Assembly (NCBI RefSeq): GCF_027853965.1
Contig: NZ_JAQGLB010000012.1
Span: 124,001 to 188,000, forward strand
Length of the DNA: 64,000 nt
Direction: 5' to 3'
Origin: Saccharopolyspora indica
GTDB lineage: Bacteria; Actinomycetota; Actinomycetes; Mycobacteriales; Pseudonocardiaceae
Below the pieces are notes generated by a model. The model saw nothing but the letters and a program-made list of their open reading frames with translations, made no database searches and had not been told where the DNA came from. This document shows positions 30,654 through 41,696 of the stretch, one piece after another. The first letter of the stretch is position 1, and each line of letters starts with the position of its first letter. The position numbers were made by a program, and so were the translations under genes.

Positions 30654-33199
30654 ACTGGGACGATCTGAAGGAACTGCTCGACCAAGGCGACTTGGCGGCC
30701 ATCGAAGCGGCATTCGACGACGCCGGTCCGGAGGAGCGCCGCGCGCTCGTCAAGCCGGTGACGGAGTTCGAGCGCACGGTGCGGAAGGCGGATTTCCCCA
30801 CCAGTCGAAGGTATTCCGCACCGCTCGCGGTCGTCGGCGCGGCAGTGCTCCCGATGTCGGCGCTCGTGCCGTGGCTGTCCCGCAACAGCCTCGACCGGCC
30901 GATGCGCCCCGACCACCGCCGGCTGCTGAGGCACTACGGCACCCCGGCACTCGACCACGTCCTGACCGTCCTGCGCCGCCGGGGCGTGCCGTGGTTGCCG
31001 GAGCTGGCCGACAAGCTCGCCCAACGGCTCCGTCCCGGTGGCTCACCGCCGACCGATCTCTGGCGGCTCATCACCGAGATCGCCGGCGAGACGCTGCCGG
31101 ACAGCGACGGCTACGTCTTCTGGTGGCCGCTCGGCATCCGGAACCACGTCGCGGAACCACGCTTCCTGGCCCTGGTCCCGCGGCTGTTCGAGATGCCGCA
31201 CGAGCTGTGGGAAGGGGCGGGCACCTGGCCGCGCCTGCTCGTGAAGCTCGCCGCCGACGGCGTCCTCGACCGGTCGATGCTGCTGGACGGGGTGCTGGCC
31301 GCGCTGCAGCTCGGCGTCAAGCGGGACGGCGCGGAAACGCTGATCACCGTGCACGACGAGCTCGCCCCGGGCCTCGACGAGGTGGCGGCCCGCACCCAGG
31401 ACTACATCGCGCTCCTGCCCGACAGCTACTCGACGGTGGCCGCGCTGGCGCAGCGGGAGCTCAAGCGCCTGGACGGTGCGGGCCGGTTGACGACCGACGC
31501 ACTGCTGGACGGCAGCCGGGCGGTGTTCTTCCGCAAGGAGAAGAAGCTGGTCCGCGCCCAGCTGGCGTGGCTGGGCAAGGTCGTCGGCACCCGGCCGGAG
31601 GTGCTGCCCGCCTTCGTCGACGCTCTCCACCACGATGCTCCTGACGTGCAAGAACGAGCTCTGACGCGGCTGCTCGACCACGCCGGCCGGCTGGACGCGC
31701 AGACGTGCGCCGACATCGCCGCCGTCGAGCTCCCGCCGGACCTCCGGGAACGCGCGGCCGAGGTGTTCGGCACCGCCGAGCCCGAGCCGCTGCCCGTGCC
31801 CGTGGCCGCCGGTCGCCGCGAGATGCCACCGCCCATCACCTCGGTGGACGAGCTGATGGCGATCTTCGCGCGCAGCCTGCCGCCGGAGGATCCGATGGTG
31901 GCCGAGCGCGCCCTCGCCGCGACCGTCGAGTTCGCCTTCACCGACCGAGCGGCCCTGCGCGCCGCCTTCACCGCACTGCACCCGGGAAACCCCTGGTACG
32001 AGCCGGGCCTCCCGGACTGGGACAGCATGCGGGTCCACGCACCGTGGGAGGGCGGGGAGTTCCTGGCGGTCGTGCGCGCTGCGACCGGCGACTGCCAGGG
32101 CGGTCTCACCAGCCCTATCCCGTCCGCGATCCCCGGCGAGCAGGAGTGGGCGAAACGCCTCGAACGCCGCGTGAAGCACAGCAGGTTGCCGATGCTCCGC
32201 CTGCACGAGATCTCGATCGGGCTCGCCCACGCTCCCCGGCCGTTCCTGATGTCCACCCCGACCGAGGGCTCCGGGCTGATCGACCCCGAAGCGCTGGCCG
32301 AACGCCTGGAACGCGCGGCGGAGCTGGGATTCGAGCCGTGGCCGCACGATCTCGCGCTGGCGCTGCTCCGACTGCCCCGCGACGCCGCGATCGCGGACCG
32401 GGTCCGGGGCTCGGGCGCGGCGGGCGCGGAGGTCGCGAAGTGGCTCGACGACGGCGGCCTCGGACATCCCGAGATCCGCCGCGCCGTGGTCCCGGTGCGG
32501 ATCGGCCCGTGGGCGGCGGACTACGAGGACCGGACCCGCGTGGTGGTCACCTTCCCGGACGCTGCGGGCCCGCTCCGCGAGTCCTTCGACAGCGCCGCGA
32601 CCGGCACGTACTCCTCAGCTGATCTCGCGCGAACGGCAGCACCGGAGTTCCTGCCCGATCACCGCGACATCAGCGCCGCGCACCAAGCAGCGCTGTTCGA
32701 CGACGGTGCGCGCGACATCGCCGCGGTGCTCAGCGCGCTGGTCGACGCCCACGGTCCGATCGGCGACGGCATGAACACCGTGCTGGCCCTGGCGCTCAAC
32801 GCCCGCGAAGCGGCGGACCGCGCCTGCGCGGTGGACGCGGTGATCACGCTGACCGGCCGGGAGGAGCTCCAGGCCGCTGACGTCGGACGTGCGCTCGCCG
32901 ACCTGGCAACGCGCGGTGAGGTGGTCCTGGGGCGGGTGGCGCAGTCCGTGCGGGACGTCCTCCGGGCCGGGCTCGCCGGGCCCGCGTGGGAGCTGATCGC
33001 GCCGCTGATCGAGCGCAAGCTGCCGAGCGACGGCGAACGCCCCGCGCCCGGCCTCGCCGACCTGCTGGCCCTGGGCGTCGAAGTGGTCGGCCGGACCGGC
33101 TCCGCCGAACCGGTGCCCGGCCTGCCGGAGGCCGCCGCGCGAAGCGGCTCCAGCCGCTTCGCCAAAGAAGCCCGCAGGCTCCGCGCCCTGCTGCCCTGA
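30650..33199 (+). CDS. Large helical-repeat protein, DUF6493-like
   Basis: 849 aa, cytoplasmic, no membrane segment. The N-terminus MNWDDLKELLDQGDLAAIEAAFDDAGPEERRAL and the long run of paired helices (for example VLPAFVDALHHDAPDVQERALTRLLDHAG) suggest HEAT/TPR-like solenoid repeats and resemble the proteins called DUF6493. It partners a SWIM protein. Such pairs often accompany MoxR ATPase and VWA genes in putative conflict systems; those two are absent here. The function is unknown. Confidence 0.7.
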   Translation: MNWDDLKELLDQGDLAAIEAAFDDAGPEERRALVKPVTEFERTVRKADFPTSRRYSAPLAVVGAAVLPMSALVPWLSRNSLDRPMRPDHRRLLRHYGTPALDHVLTVLRRRGVPWLPELADKLAQRLRPGGSPPTDLWRLITEIAGETLPDSDGYVFWWPLGIRNHVAEPRFLALVPRLFEMPHELWEGAGTWPRLLVKLAADGVLDRSMLLDGVLAALQLGVKRDGAETLITVHDELAPGLDEVAARTQDYIALLPDSYSTVAALAQRELKRLDGAGRLTTDALLDGSRAVFFRKEKKLVRAQLAWLGKVVGTRPEVLPAFVDALHHDAPDVQERALTRLLDHAGRLDAQTCADIAAVELPPDLRERAAEVFGTAEPEPLPVPVAAGRREMPPPITSVDELMAIFARSLPPEDPMVAERALAATVEFAFTDRAALRAAFTALHPGNPWYEPGLPDWDSMRVHAPWEGGEFLAVVRAATGDCQGGLTSPIPSAIPGEQEWAKRLERRVKHSRLPMLRLHEISIGLAHAPRPFLMSTPTEGSGLIDPEALAERLERAAELGFEPWPHDLALALLRLPRDAAIADRVRGSGAAGAEVAKWLDDGGLGHPEIRRAVVPVRIGPWAADYEDRTRVVVTFPDAAGPLRESFDSAATGTYSSADLARTAAPEFLPDHRDISAAHQAALFDDGARDIAAVLSALVDAHGPIGDGMNTVLALALNAREAADRACAVDAVITLTGREELQAADVGRALADLATRGEVVLGRVAQSVRDVLRAGLAGPAWELIAPLIERKLPSDGERPAPGLADLLALGVEVVGRTGSAEPVPGLPEAAARSGSSRFAKEARRLRALLP

Positions 33200-33213
33200 G
33201 TTGCCACAGGTAC

Positions 33214-33257
33214 CCGTGAGTGCTTTGTGGGGCTATAGCACCCCAAAGCACTCACGG
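33214..33257. repeat. Family A hairpin, copy 5
   Basis: Nearly perfect consensus copy: CCGTGAGTGCTTTGTGGGG and CCCCAAAGCACTCACGG around CTATAG. It starts 14 bp after the DUF6493 gene and ends 22 bp from the end of the convergent L7/L12-like gene. Confidence 0.9.
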
Positions 33258-33279
33258 GCACTGAACAGCGGAAACGGAG

Positions 33280-33603
33280 CTACCGGCCCTTCGCATCCGG
33301 GTTCAGGGCGCGGACCATGTCCACGGCGCCCACCAGGGACAGCCCCGGGAGCTCCTTGCGGACCTCGCGGACCGCGTGGACCTCGCGCTCCAGCGGGTCG
33401 ATCCCGGCCTTCGCCAGGACCTCGCGGGTCCAGCGGATCTTCGGGTCCTCCGCGGAGGCCGCCTCGTCGAGGATCCGCAGCGCGCTCTGCAGGCCCGGCA
33501 CGTCCTCGGCACCGGCCGTCTCCAGCGCGCGCCGGACCGCTTCCCGGCCGTCGTCGAGGTCGTTGAGCACGATGATGTGCGTCTCTAGCTTCTTGCCGAA
33601 CAT
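33280..33603 (-). CDS. Small protein with L7/L12 C-terminal-like motif
   Basis: 107 aa. AVREVRKELPGLSLVGAVDMVRALN near the C-terminus resembles the ribosomal L7/L12 C-terminal helix pair (KEVRexTGLGLKEAKdLV). The N-terminal part LNDLDDGREAVRRALETAG is helical. It is not a true bL12, lacking the hinge and N-terminal dimer domain. Function is unknown. It is divergent from tsaB over 126 bp. Confidence 0.65.
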   Translation of the reverse strand: MFGKKLETHIIVLNDLDDGREAVRRALETAGAEDVPGLQSALRILDEAASAEDPKIRWTREVLAKAGIDPLEREVHAVREVRKELPGLSLVGAVDMVRALNPDAKGR

Positions 33604-33729
33604 CTGAAACCCCTGGTCGCCGGATATGCGTCAACGAAGATCATGCCAAGCGGCGGCCCCGCCCGTCGGCGGTTCGGGCACCGGGGTGGCAAGCCCCACC
33701 TCACCAGCGCTGACGTACGCTGAGTAACC

Positions 33730-34377
33730 GTGCTCGTCATTGCGCTGGACACCTCGACCCCTGCGGTCACCGCCGGGCTGGTCGCGCTGGACGACGGTGG
33801 GCCCCGAACGCTCGCCGAACGCGTCACGATCAACCCGCGCGCCCACGGAGAGCTGCTGATGCCGCAGCTCCTCGACGTCATGACCGAAGCCGGACACGTG
33901 CTGGCCGACGCCGATGCGATCGTCGTCGGCGCCGGGCCCGGCCCGTTCACCGGCTTGCGCGTCGGCATGGTCACCGCCGCGGCGCTCGGCCAGGCGTGCG
34001 GCCGCCCGGTGCACCCGGTGTGCAGCCTCGACGCGATCGCCGCGCAGGCCGACGTCACCGGGCAGCTGCTGGTCGCCACCGATGCGCGCCGCAAGGAGGC
34101 CTACTGGGCCGCCTACTCCGGGCGGACCCGGATCGACGGCCCGCACGTGCAGCGGCCCGCCGACGTGCCGACCGAGGGCTGCACCGCAGCCGCCGGTGAG
34201 CTGGCCGAGGCGTTCGACCTGCCCGTCGTCGAGCCGCGCTACCCCACGCCGCTGGGGCTGGTCGCGGCGGCGACGCTGGACGCCGAACCGGCTCCGCTGG
34301 TGCCGCTCTACCTGCGGCGACCGGACGCGGAGCTGCCGAGCAAGCGGAAGTCCGTGCTGACCAGGGGTGCCAAGTGA
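33730..34377 (+). CDS. tsaB: tRNA t6A modification protein TsaB
   Basis: 215-aa scaffold of the TsaBDE complex. An ASKHA-fold start [27 protein letters not shown] near residue 72 and [12 protein letters not shown] near 116 are typical. GTG 33730 matches the family N-terminus. It overlaps rimI by 4 bp. In most actinomycetes tsaB follows tsaE directly; here 30.7 kb of other genes lie between. Confidence 0.94.
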   Translation: MLVIALDTSTPAVTAGLVALDDGGPRTLAERVTINPRAHGELLMPQLLDVMTEAGHVLADADAIVVGAGPGPFTGLRVGMVTAAALGQACGRPVHPVCSLDAIAAQADVTGQLLVATDARRKEAYWAAYSGRTRIDGPHVQRPADVPTEGCTAAAGELAEAFDLPVVEPRYPTPLGLVAAATLDAEPAPLVPLYLRRPDAELPSKRKSVLTRGAK

Positions 34378-34856
34378 CCACCACCGCGCTGGAGGTGCTC
34401 AAGCTCCGCCGCGCCGACTTGAAGCGCTGCGCGGAGCTGGAGCGGGTGCTCTTCCCCGGCGACGACCCGTGGTCGTGGGAGGCGTTCGCCTCCGAGCTCG
34501 ACCAGGGCCACTACTACGTCGGGGCCTACCTCGACGGGCGGCTGATCGGCTACGCCGGGCTGGCCGTGGTCGGCAGCGCGCCGCACGCCGAGGCCGAGGT
34601 GCACACCATCGGCGTCGAGCCCGGGCACCAGGGAACCGGTGTGGGCAAGGCGCTGCTGCGGGCGCTGCTGGCGCGGGCCGACGAGCAGCGGGCGACGACG
34701 TTCCTGGAAGTGCGCACCGACAACGAAACCGCGATCGCGATGTACCGCAAGCACGGCTTCGAGATCGTCGGCCTGCGCAAGCGCTACTACCAGCCGTCCG
34801 GGGCCGACGCGCACACCATGCGCCGGCCCGCGGCGGGAACGGAGACCGGGGAATGA
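34374..34856 (+). CDS. rimI: Ribosomal protein alanine N-acetyltransferase
   Basis: 160-aa GNAT. The acetyl-CoA motif is [15 protein letters not shown] (Q/R-x-x-G-x-G/A), followed by [30 protein letters not shown], the typical RimI C-terminus. Acetylates the N-terminus of bS18 in E. coli. It overlaps tsaB and tsaD by 4 bp on each side, as in related genomes. Confidence 0.93.
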   Translation: MTTTALEVLKLRRADLKRCAELERVLFPGDDPWSWEAFASELDQGHYYVGAYLDGRLIGYAGLAVVGSAPHAEAEVHTIGVEPGHQGTGVGKALLRALLARADEQRATTFLEVRTDNETAIAMYRKHGFEIVGLRKRYYQPSGADAHTMRRPAAGTETGE

Positions 34857-35908
34857 CTGCGGACCGGGTGGTGCTCGGCATCGAGAGCTCCTGCGACGAG
34901 ACCGGCGTCGGCCTGGTGCGGCTGGCCGCTGACGGCACGGTCGAGCTGCTGGCCGACGCGGTGGCCTCCAGCGTCGACGAGCACGCCCGCTTCGGCGGCG
35001 TGGTGCCGGAGATCGCCAGCCGCGCGCACCTCGCCGCGATGGCGCCGACGATGCGCCGCGCGCTGGACGAATCCGGCCTCGAACTGTCCGATGTAGACGC
35101 AATCGCGGTGACCGCCGGGCCTGGCCTGGCGGGCGCGCTGATGGTCGGCGTCGCCGCGGCCAAGGCCTACGCGTCCGCGCTGGGCGTGCCGCTGTACGGC
35201 GTCAACCACCTCGGCGGGCACGTCGCCGTGGACACCCTGGAGCACGGTCCGCTGCCGGACCGCTGCCTGGCGATGCTGGTCTCCGGCGGGCACTCCCAGC
35301 TGCTGCTGGTGGAGGGCATCGCCGAGAAGATCACCGAGGTCGGCACCACCATCGACGACGCGGCGGGCGAGGCCTACGACAAGGTCGCCCGCATCCTCGA
35401 CCTGCCCTACCCGGGCGGTCCGCCGATCGACGAGCAGGCCAAGCTCGGCGACCCGAAGGCGATCGCGTTCCCGCGCGGCCTCACCGGACCGCGCGACGCG
35501 AAGTACGACTTCTCGTTCTCCGGCCTGAAGACGGCGGTCGCCCGCTGGGTGGAGACCGAGCAGCGCGAGGGCCGGGAGATCCCGGTCCCGGACGTGTGCG
35601 CCTCCTTCCAGGAAGCGGTGGCCGACGTGCTGACCGCGAAGGCGGTGCGCGCGGCGCGCGACCTGGAAGTGGACACCCTGGTGATCTCCGGCGGGGTGGC
35701 GGCGAACTCCCGGCTGTCGGAGCTGGCGGCGCAGCGCTGCGCGGAGGCGGGCATCACGCTCCGCGTCCCGCGCCCGCGCCTGTGCACCGACAACGGAGCG
35801 ATGATCGCGGCCCTGGGAGCGCACGTCCTGGCCTCGGGCGCGAAGCCGTCGCCCCTGGACATGCCTGCCAACCCGGGCCTCCCGGTCAGCACCATCGTCG
35901 TCCAGTGA
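34853..35908 (+). CDS. tsaD: tRNA N6-threonylcarbamoyltransferase TsaD
   Basis: 351 aa, catalytic subunit of t6A37 synthesis. ASKHA fold with [14 protein letters not shown], the metal-binding HLGGH in [20 protein letters not shown], and GGVAANSRL near the C-terminus. ATG 34853 overlaps rimI (ATGA). It is last in the tsaB-rimI-tsaD operon. A family B palindrome lies about 90 bp further. Confidence 0.95.
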   Translation: MTADRVVLGIESSCDETGVGLVRLAADGTVELLADAVASSVDEHARFGGVVPEIASRAHLAAMAPTMRRALDESGLELSDVDAIAVTAGPGLAGALMVGVAAAKAYASALGVPLYGVNHLGGHVAVDTLEHGPLPDRCLAMLVSGGHSQLLLVEGIAEKITEVGTTIDDAAGEAYDKVARILDLPYPGGPPIDEQAKLGDPKAIAFPRGLTGPRDAKYDFSFSGLKTAVARWVETEQREGREIPVPDVCASFQEAVADVLTAKAVRAARDLEVDTLVISGGVAANSRLSELAAQRCAEAGITLRVPRPRLCTDNGAMIAALGAHVLASGAKPSPLDMPANPGLPVSTIVVQ

Positions 35909-36000
35909 TCCACCGCGGGCGAACACTTTCCGGTACGACCCCGCATCCGAGCCCAACCCACCACCACCTGCGCAAAGGCCGTCCCGCGCACCACACGCCG

Positions 36001-36022
36001 GTCAATTTCGCGCGAAATTGAC
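36001..36022. repeat. Family B palindrome, copy 6
   Basis: GTCAATTTCG-CG-CGAAATTGAC, with CGCG instead of GTAC at the centre, extended by one more G/C pair each side. It lies between the convergent tsaD and SanA-like genes. Confidence 0.85.
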
Positions 36023-36042
36023 CAGGGCCCGGGTGACGGCGG

Positions 36043-36633
36043 TCAGTGGCTGAACCAGAAGGCCTTGACCGTGGCGAGGAATTCGCGGCGGACCCCGCGC
36101 GCTGCGACGCGCTGGAGGCGCCAGTCCGCCGCCGCGTGGTGGCCGACGCCGTGGGCGTCCACGCCGAGGCGGCGGCACATCGCCACCGCGCGGCGGAGGT
36201 GGAAGTCCGTGCTGATCACGGTCAGCTCGCGCAGGCCGAATTCGCCCGCCGCGCGCACGCAGGAGCGCCAAGTGTCCACACCGGACTCGTCGAGCGCGAT
36301 CGCATCGGCGGGGACGCCGTGCGACACGAGGTGGTGGCGCATCACCACGGGTTCGCTGAAGCCGCGCGATTCGGGGCTGCCGCTGACGATGATCCGCCGG
36401 ATCTTCCCGGCGTCGTAGAGCTCTTTGGCCACGTTCAGCCGCCCCTGCAGGATCAGGCTGGGCGTGCCGTCCCAGCGCACCCCAGCGCCGAGCACCACGC
36501 CCACCTCGGCCTCCGGCACGTCGGTCGCCGACCGGATGCGCCCCGCGCTGCGCGCGAAGGCCCACGCCGAGGGCAATCCGGTCACCACACCGAGCCCGAC
36601 CAGTCCCAGGAGGCCAACCCACAGTCCGCGCAC
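36043..36633 (-). CDS. SanA/YdcF-like DUF218 membrane protein
   Basis: 196 aa. One N-terminal transmembrane helix (VGLLGLVGLGVVTGLPSAWAF), then a DUF218 domain: VGVVLGAGVRWDGTPSLILQGRL, IIVSGSPESRGFSEP, DESGVDTWRSCVRAAGEFG and VISTDFHLRRAVAMCRRLG. This is closest to SanA, which affects envelope permeability. GTG 36633 is the start nearest the helix; the ribosome site is weak. It follows phoD on the minus strand with a family A hairpin between. Confidence 0.82.
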   Translation of the reverse strand: MRGLWVGLLGLVGLGVVTGLPSAWAFARSAGRIRSATDVPEAEVGVVLGAGVRWDGTPSLILQGRLNVAKELYDAGKIRRIIVSGSPESRGFSEPVVMRHHLVSHGVPADAIALDESGVDTWRSCVRAAGEFGLRELTVISTDFHLRRAVAMCRRLGVDAHGVGHHAAADWRLQRVAARGVRREFLATVKAFWFSH

Positions 36634-36690
36634 CCGGCAAGTGTGCCATCGCGGCCGAACCCGTCGCCGCTCCGCGATCACCGCGCGGGC

Positions 36691-36734
36691 CCGTGAGCGC
36701 TTCGTGGGGCTGCAGCACCGCAAAGCACTCACGG
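36691..36734. repeat. Family A hairpin, copy 6
   Basis: CCGTGAGCGCTTCGTGGGG and CGCAAAGCACTCACGG arms, centre CTGCAG. It begins 18 bp beyond the minus-strand phoD stop. Confidence 0.85.
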
Positions 36735-36752
36735 GGCACCGCCAGCGGAGGA

Positions 36753-38327
36753 TCACACCGGGTTCAGGACCGGCTTGCCGTCCTCGACCACGAACGACTT
36801 CGCGGTCTCGGCCGGGGCGTCCTTCTCGGACACCTTGGCCAGCACGCGGTAGTCCGCGCGCAGCTCGGCCGCGGTGAACTTGGTGCGCACGTAGCCCCGC
36901 CGGTTGGCGTAGAACTTCACGTGCGGGTTCTCCTTGAGCACGTCCTCGCTGCCGTCGTCGTTGCCATCGCCGCCGCTGGTCACCGAGGTCGTCACGAACT
37001 CGGTGCCGACGGCGGGGGAGTCCGGCTTGTCGTTGGTGCGCTTGATCTCCGCGGCCCAGTGCCGGTGCACGTCGCCGGTGAGCACCACGCCGTTGCGGAC
37101 CGGGCTGTCGGCCATCGCGTCGGCGATCCGGTCGCGGTTGGCCACGTAGCCGTCCCAGGAGTCCATGCTGTACTTCTCCTCGTCGCCGATCCCGCGGTCG
37201 AGCCTGGAGAAGAACACCTGCTGGCCCAGCACGTCCCAGCGCGCGGTGGTGTCGCGGAACCCGTCGAGCAGCCACTTCTCCTGCTCGGCGCCGGTGATCG
37301 ACCGGTTCGGGTCCTCCCGGTCGGTGCAGCCGGACTGCCAGCCGTCGCCGCAGGCCTGGTCGTCGCGGTACTGGCGGGTGTCGAGCATGTGGAAGTTGAC
37401 CAGCGATCCCCACCGCAGGCGCCGGTAGAGCTGCAGGTCGACGCCCGAGGGCTTGGCGGTGCTGCGCAGCGGCATGTTCTCGTAGTAGGCCTGGAAGGCC
37501 ACCTTGCGCCGGTCCAGGAACCCGTCGTCGGGCTTCTCCGGCACCTCGTCGGCCCAGTTGTTCTCGACCTCGTGGTCGTCCCACACCACCACCCACGGCG
37601 CGGTCGCGTGCGCCAGCTGCAGGTCGGGGTCGGTCTTGTACTGGCCGTGCCGCTGCCGGTAGTTGGCCAGGGTCCGGGTCTCCGGCCCCAGCACCTCGCG
37701 CACGTCCTCGGCCTTGGCCGGGTACTCGTACTGGTAGTCGCCGAGGTGCAGGATCAGGTGCGGGTCGTCCTCGGCCATCCGGCGGTAGGCGGTGAAGTAG
37801 CCCTCGCCGTAGTGCGCGCAGGAGGCGAAGCACATGGTCAGCTCGTCGAGCGCGTCCGGCGCCGGAGCGGTCCTGGTGCGGCCCACCGGCGAGATCTCGC
37901 CCTCGGCGCGGAAGCGGTAGAAGTACTCCGCGCCGGGCCGCAGCCCCTCCAGCTCGACGTGCACGCTGTGCCCGAGCTCCGGTGCGGCCTGCGCCTCACC
38001 GCTCTGCACGATCTTGCTGAACTGCTCGTCCTCGGCGACTTCCCACTGCACCGGCACGACCTTGTCGGGCATGCCGCCCAGGCCGTCGTCGGCGGTCGGC
38101 TCCGGCGCGAGGCGGGTCCACAGCACGACGCCGTCGGGCAGCGGATCGCCGGAGGCGATGCCGAGGGTGAACGGATCGGCGAGTCGCCGGACGCCTGCGC
38201 CGGGCATGGCCAGCGCGTTGGCCAGCGCGGATCCACCGAGCGCGGTGGCCCCGAGCGCGGCGGCACCGCCGAGGAGCACGGCGCGTCGGCTGACCCGCCT
38301 GGATAACGGGACGGGGGATTCGGTCAT
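36753..38327 (-). CDS. phoD: PhoD-type alkaline phosphatase/phosphodiesterase
   Basis: 524 aa, exported. The Tat signal SRRVSRRAVLLGGAAALGATALGG is at residues 8-31. The PhoD N-terminal domain is followed by the metallophosphatase core with SCAHYGEGYFTAYRRM, LHLGDYQYEY, VVVWDDHEVENNW and LTGDVHRHW, the metal ligands of the Fe/Ca enzyme. Releases phosphate from phosphodiesters outside the cell. Regulation by phosphate is usual, but I see no clear PHO box in the upstream region. Confidence 0.92.
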   Translation of the reverse strand: MTESPVPLSRRVSRRAVLLGGAAALGATALGGSALANALAMPGAGVRRLADPFTLGIASGDPLPDGVVLWTRLAPEPTADDGLGGMPDKVVPVQWEVAEDEQFSKIVQSGEAQAAPELGHSVHVELEGLRPGAEYFYRFRAEGEISPVGRTRTAPAPDALDELTMCFASCAHYGEGYFTAYRRMAEDDPHLILHLGDYQYEYPAKAEDVREVLGPETRTLANYRQRHGQYKTDPDLQLAHATAPWVVVWDDHEVENNWADEVPEKPDDGFLDRRKVAFQAYYENMPLRSTAKPSGVDLQLYRRLRWGSLVNFHMLDTRQYRDDQACGDGWQSGCTDREDPNRSITGAEQEKWLLDGFRDTTARWDVLGQQVFFSRLDRGIGDEEKYSMDSWDGYVANRDRIADAMADSPVRNGVVLTGDVHRHWAAEIKRTNDKPDSPAVGTEFVTTSVTSGGDGNDDGSEDVLKENPHVKFYANRRGYVRTKFTAAELRADYRVLAKVSEKDAPAETAKSFVVEDGKPVLNPV

Positions 38328-39085
38328 CGCAAGCCCTCCAGTTCGTTCCGGTCGAACGCCGGAAACTACCGGAATGAGGGCCGCTTCAGGTGAATTCCTG
38401 ACGAACTCGCCACCGGTTCCGCCACCCGGCTCAACGCTCGCTGAGCCCGCCGTCGCGGGTGCGGCGGCTCGGTGGTCGATCGGGCCCGCCGCGGCACCTC
38501 GGCGGACATAGCGCTGTGCCCAGCGCCGAGGCGCTGGGCACGGGTGTCAGCGGGGACTTGTGCTTGCTCGGGGTCGGGTGGTGGTCCGGGTCACTTCGGG
38601 CGCCAACCGGCCCGAGTCGGCGGACCAGGCGGGCCGGGTGGGCGCGCGGGTCGGGGGCGTCGTTCCCACGGCCGGTTCGCTGGCTTGGAGAGGGCTGGCA
38701 TGCCAGGCAACATAGGGCACCGAACGCCACATCCGTGCACTGCCTCCGGTATTGGTGACTTATCCCGCATGCCGATCTACCTGCGAAGATCACGCACAGC
38801 TGATCACTTGTCACAACATCCCAGGTGGGCGGCACCGCGGGCCGCCGCGGTCGCGCTGCGAACCGGGTCGTGCGCGCTCGGTGGCCGGGCCCGCCGGCCG
38901 CGGAGGGCCGCTTGCGACACTCCTGCGATCGGGGGATGCGGGTGGTTGTTGAGCGTTGGCACTCTCATCGGTAGAGTGCTAGCAGAACGGCGCCGCAGCG
39001 CCCCGGCACCCGCGACGGCGGGGAGCCACGGAGCCGTCTTAACCCAGACAACGCTTCGAAGGCCCCAGAAGGTGGAGGTCACACC
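38328..39085. other. Intergenic region between phoD and groES
   Basis: 758 bp with no convincing gene on either strand; open frames here have unnatural Pro/Arg/Cys-rich products. It has one perfect hairpin, GTGCCCAGCGC-CGAG-GCGCTGGGCAC (38513-38538). Towards the right lie the groES promoter and CIRCE. The rest shows nothing I can name. Confidence 0.7.
38949..38982 (+). promoter_or_regulatory. groES promoter with CIRCE/HrcA operator
   Basis: TTGAGC (38949) and TAGAGT (38972) are 17 bp apart and fit -35 and -10. CIRCE, TTGGCACTC-N9-GAGTGCTAG (38956-38982), lies over the spacer and the -10. HrcA bound here would block groES-groEL transcription until heat shock. Confidence 0.88.
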
Positions 39086-39376
39086 GTGGCGAGCATCAAG
39101 CCGCTTGAGGACAAGATCGTCGTCCAGGCGAGCGAGGCCGAGACGACGACTGCGTCCGGCATCGTGATCCCGGACACCGCCAAGGAAAAGCCCCAGGAGG
39201 GCAAGGTTCTGGCCGTCGGCCCGGGTCGCGTCGACGACAAGGGAAACCGCATCCCGGTGGATGTCAAGGAGGGTGACGTCGTCATCTACTCCAAGTACGG
39301 CGGCACCGAGGTCAAGTACAACGGCGAGGAGTACCTGATCCTCTCCGCCCGCGACGTGCTGGCCGTCGTCAACTGA
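39086..39376 (+). CDS. groES: Co-chaperonin GroES
   Basis: 96-aa heptameric lid of the GroEL cage. [38 protein letters not shown] is the typical start with the mobile loop, and the end is [16 protein letters not shown] 39086 has GGAGG upstream. It is followed by groEL after 131 bp and controlled by CIRCE. Confidence 0.96.
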   Translation: MASIKPLEDKIVVQASEAETTTASGIVIPDTAKEKPQEGKVLAVGPGRVDDKGNRIPVDVKEGDVVIYSKYGGTEVKYNGEEYLILSARDVLAVVN

Positions 39377-39492
39377 CGCACCACGCGTGGAGCATTGCCG
39401 CCCCGGCGGTCCCGACCGCGGGACCCCGGGGCGGACCCATGTCCAGGGGTGCCGTGCCCCGGGACCGGAAAGACCAGATCAGGCACCTGTGA

Positions 39493-41130
<1,638 letters not shown>

Positions 41131-41171
41131 CGTTCCACCCGGCGGTCTGACCGCTGACAACTGAGCACGAC

Positions 41172-41213
41172 GAGATCGGGGCGGTACCCAGCACGGGTGC
41201 CGCCCCGATCTCG
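41172..41213. terminator. Terminator of groES-groEL1
   Basis: GAGATCGGGGCGG and CCGCCCCGATCTC arms around a short stem, followed by GTTCT, 42 bp beyond groEL. Confidence 0.85.
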
Positions 41214-41303
41214 TTCTCGCCTGCCCGGAGCCGAATGACGCCCCTCGTGGCCATTCGACTCCGGCGGGACCGGGCGCTGCGGGCCTCGATCAGCGCAAGC
41301 GGG

Positions 41304-41609
41304 TCAGCTGGCCGCGACCGCCAGCTGCTGGCGCTTGCGCGCCTTGATGATCACTTCTCGCTCCGACTCCGACAGCCCGCCCCAGATGCCGTACGGCTCC
41401 TGCACCGCCAGCGCGTGGGCGCGGCATTGGGCGATCACCGGGCAGTGCTGGCACACCTCTTTTGCCTTCGCCTCGCGCCGAGCTCGCGCCGGGCCCCGCT
41501 CGCCGTCCGGATGAAAGAAGTACGCGCTGTCCATGCCTCGACAGGAGCCTCGTATCTGCCAATCCCAGATATCGGCGTTCGGTCCTGGAAGACGTCGAGT
41601 GTCTGCCAT
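41304..41609 (-). CDS. whiB3: WhiB3/WblA-type iron-sulfur regulator
   Basis: 101 aa. Four cysteines for the [4Fe-4S] cluster: RGSCRGMD, then EVCQHCPVIAQC. The G[VI]WGG turn is YGIWGGLSESERE, followed by a basic C-terminus (KARKRQQ). The N-terminus LPGPNADIWDWQIRG is nearly that of mycobacterial WhiB3, which is also next to groEL1, and of Streptomyces WblA. ATG 41609 has GGGAGGTGG upstream. Senses redox/NO and controls development or lipid metabolism in relatives. Confidence 0.92.
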   Translation of the reverse strand: MADTRRLPGPNADIWDWQIRGSCRGMDSAYFFHPDGERGPARARREAKAKEVCQHCPVIAQCRAHALAVQEPYGIWGGLSESEREVIIKARKRQQLAVAAS

Positions 41610-41696
41610 TGCGACAACCACCTCCCACCGGTGGATCCCCTCCCCTGCTGCGACGGGCCCGCCGCAGCCTCGCATGATCCAACCGTAGAACCGCGC

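Noticed and set aside
38431..38835. Possible protein gene on the minus strand between phoD and groES
   Set aside because: Product is rich in Pro, Arg, Cys and Ser without a domain; codon third positions do not show the expected GC bias.
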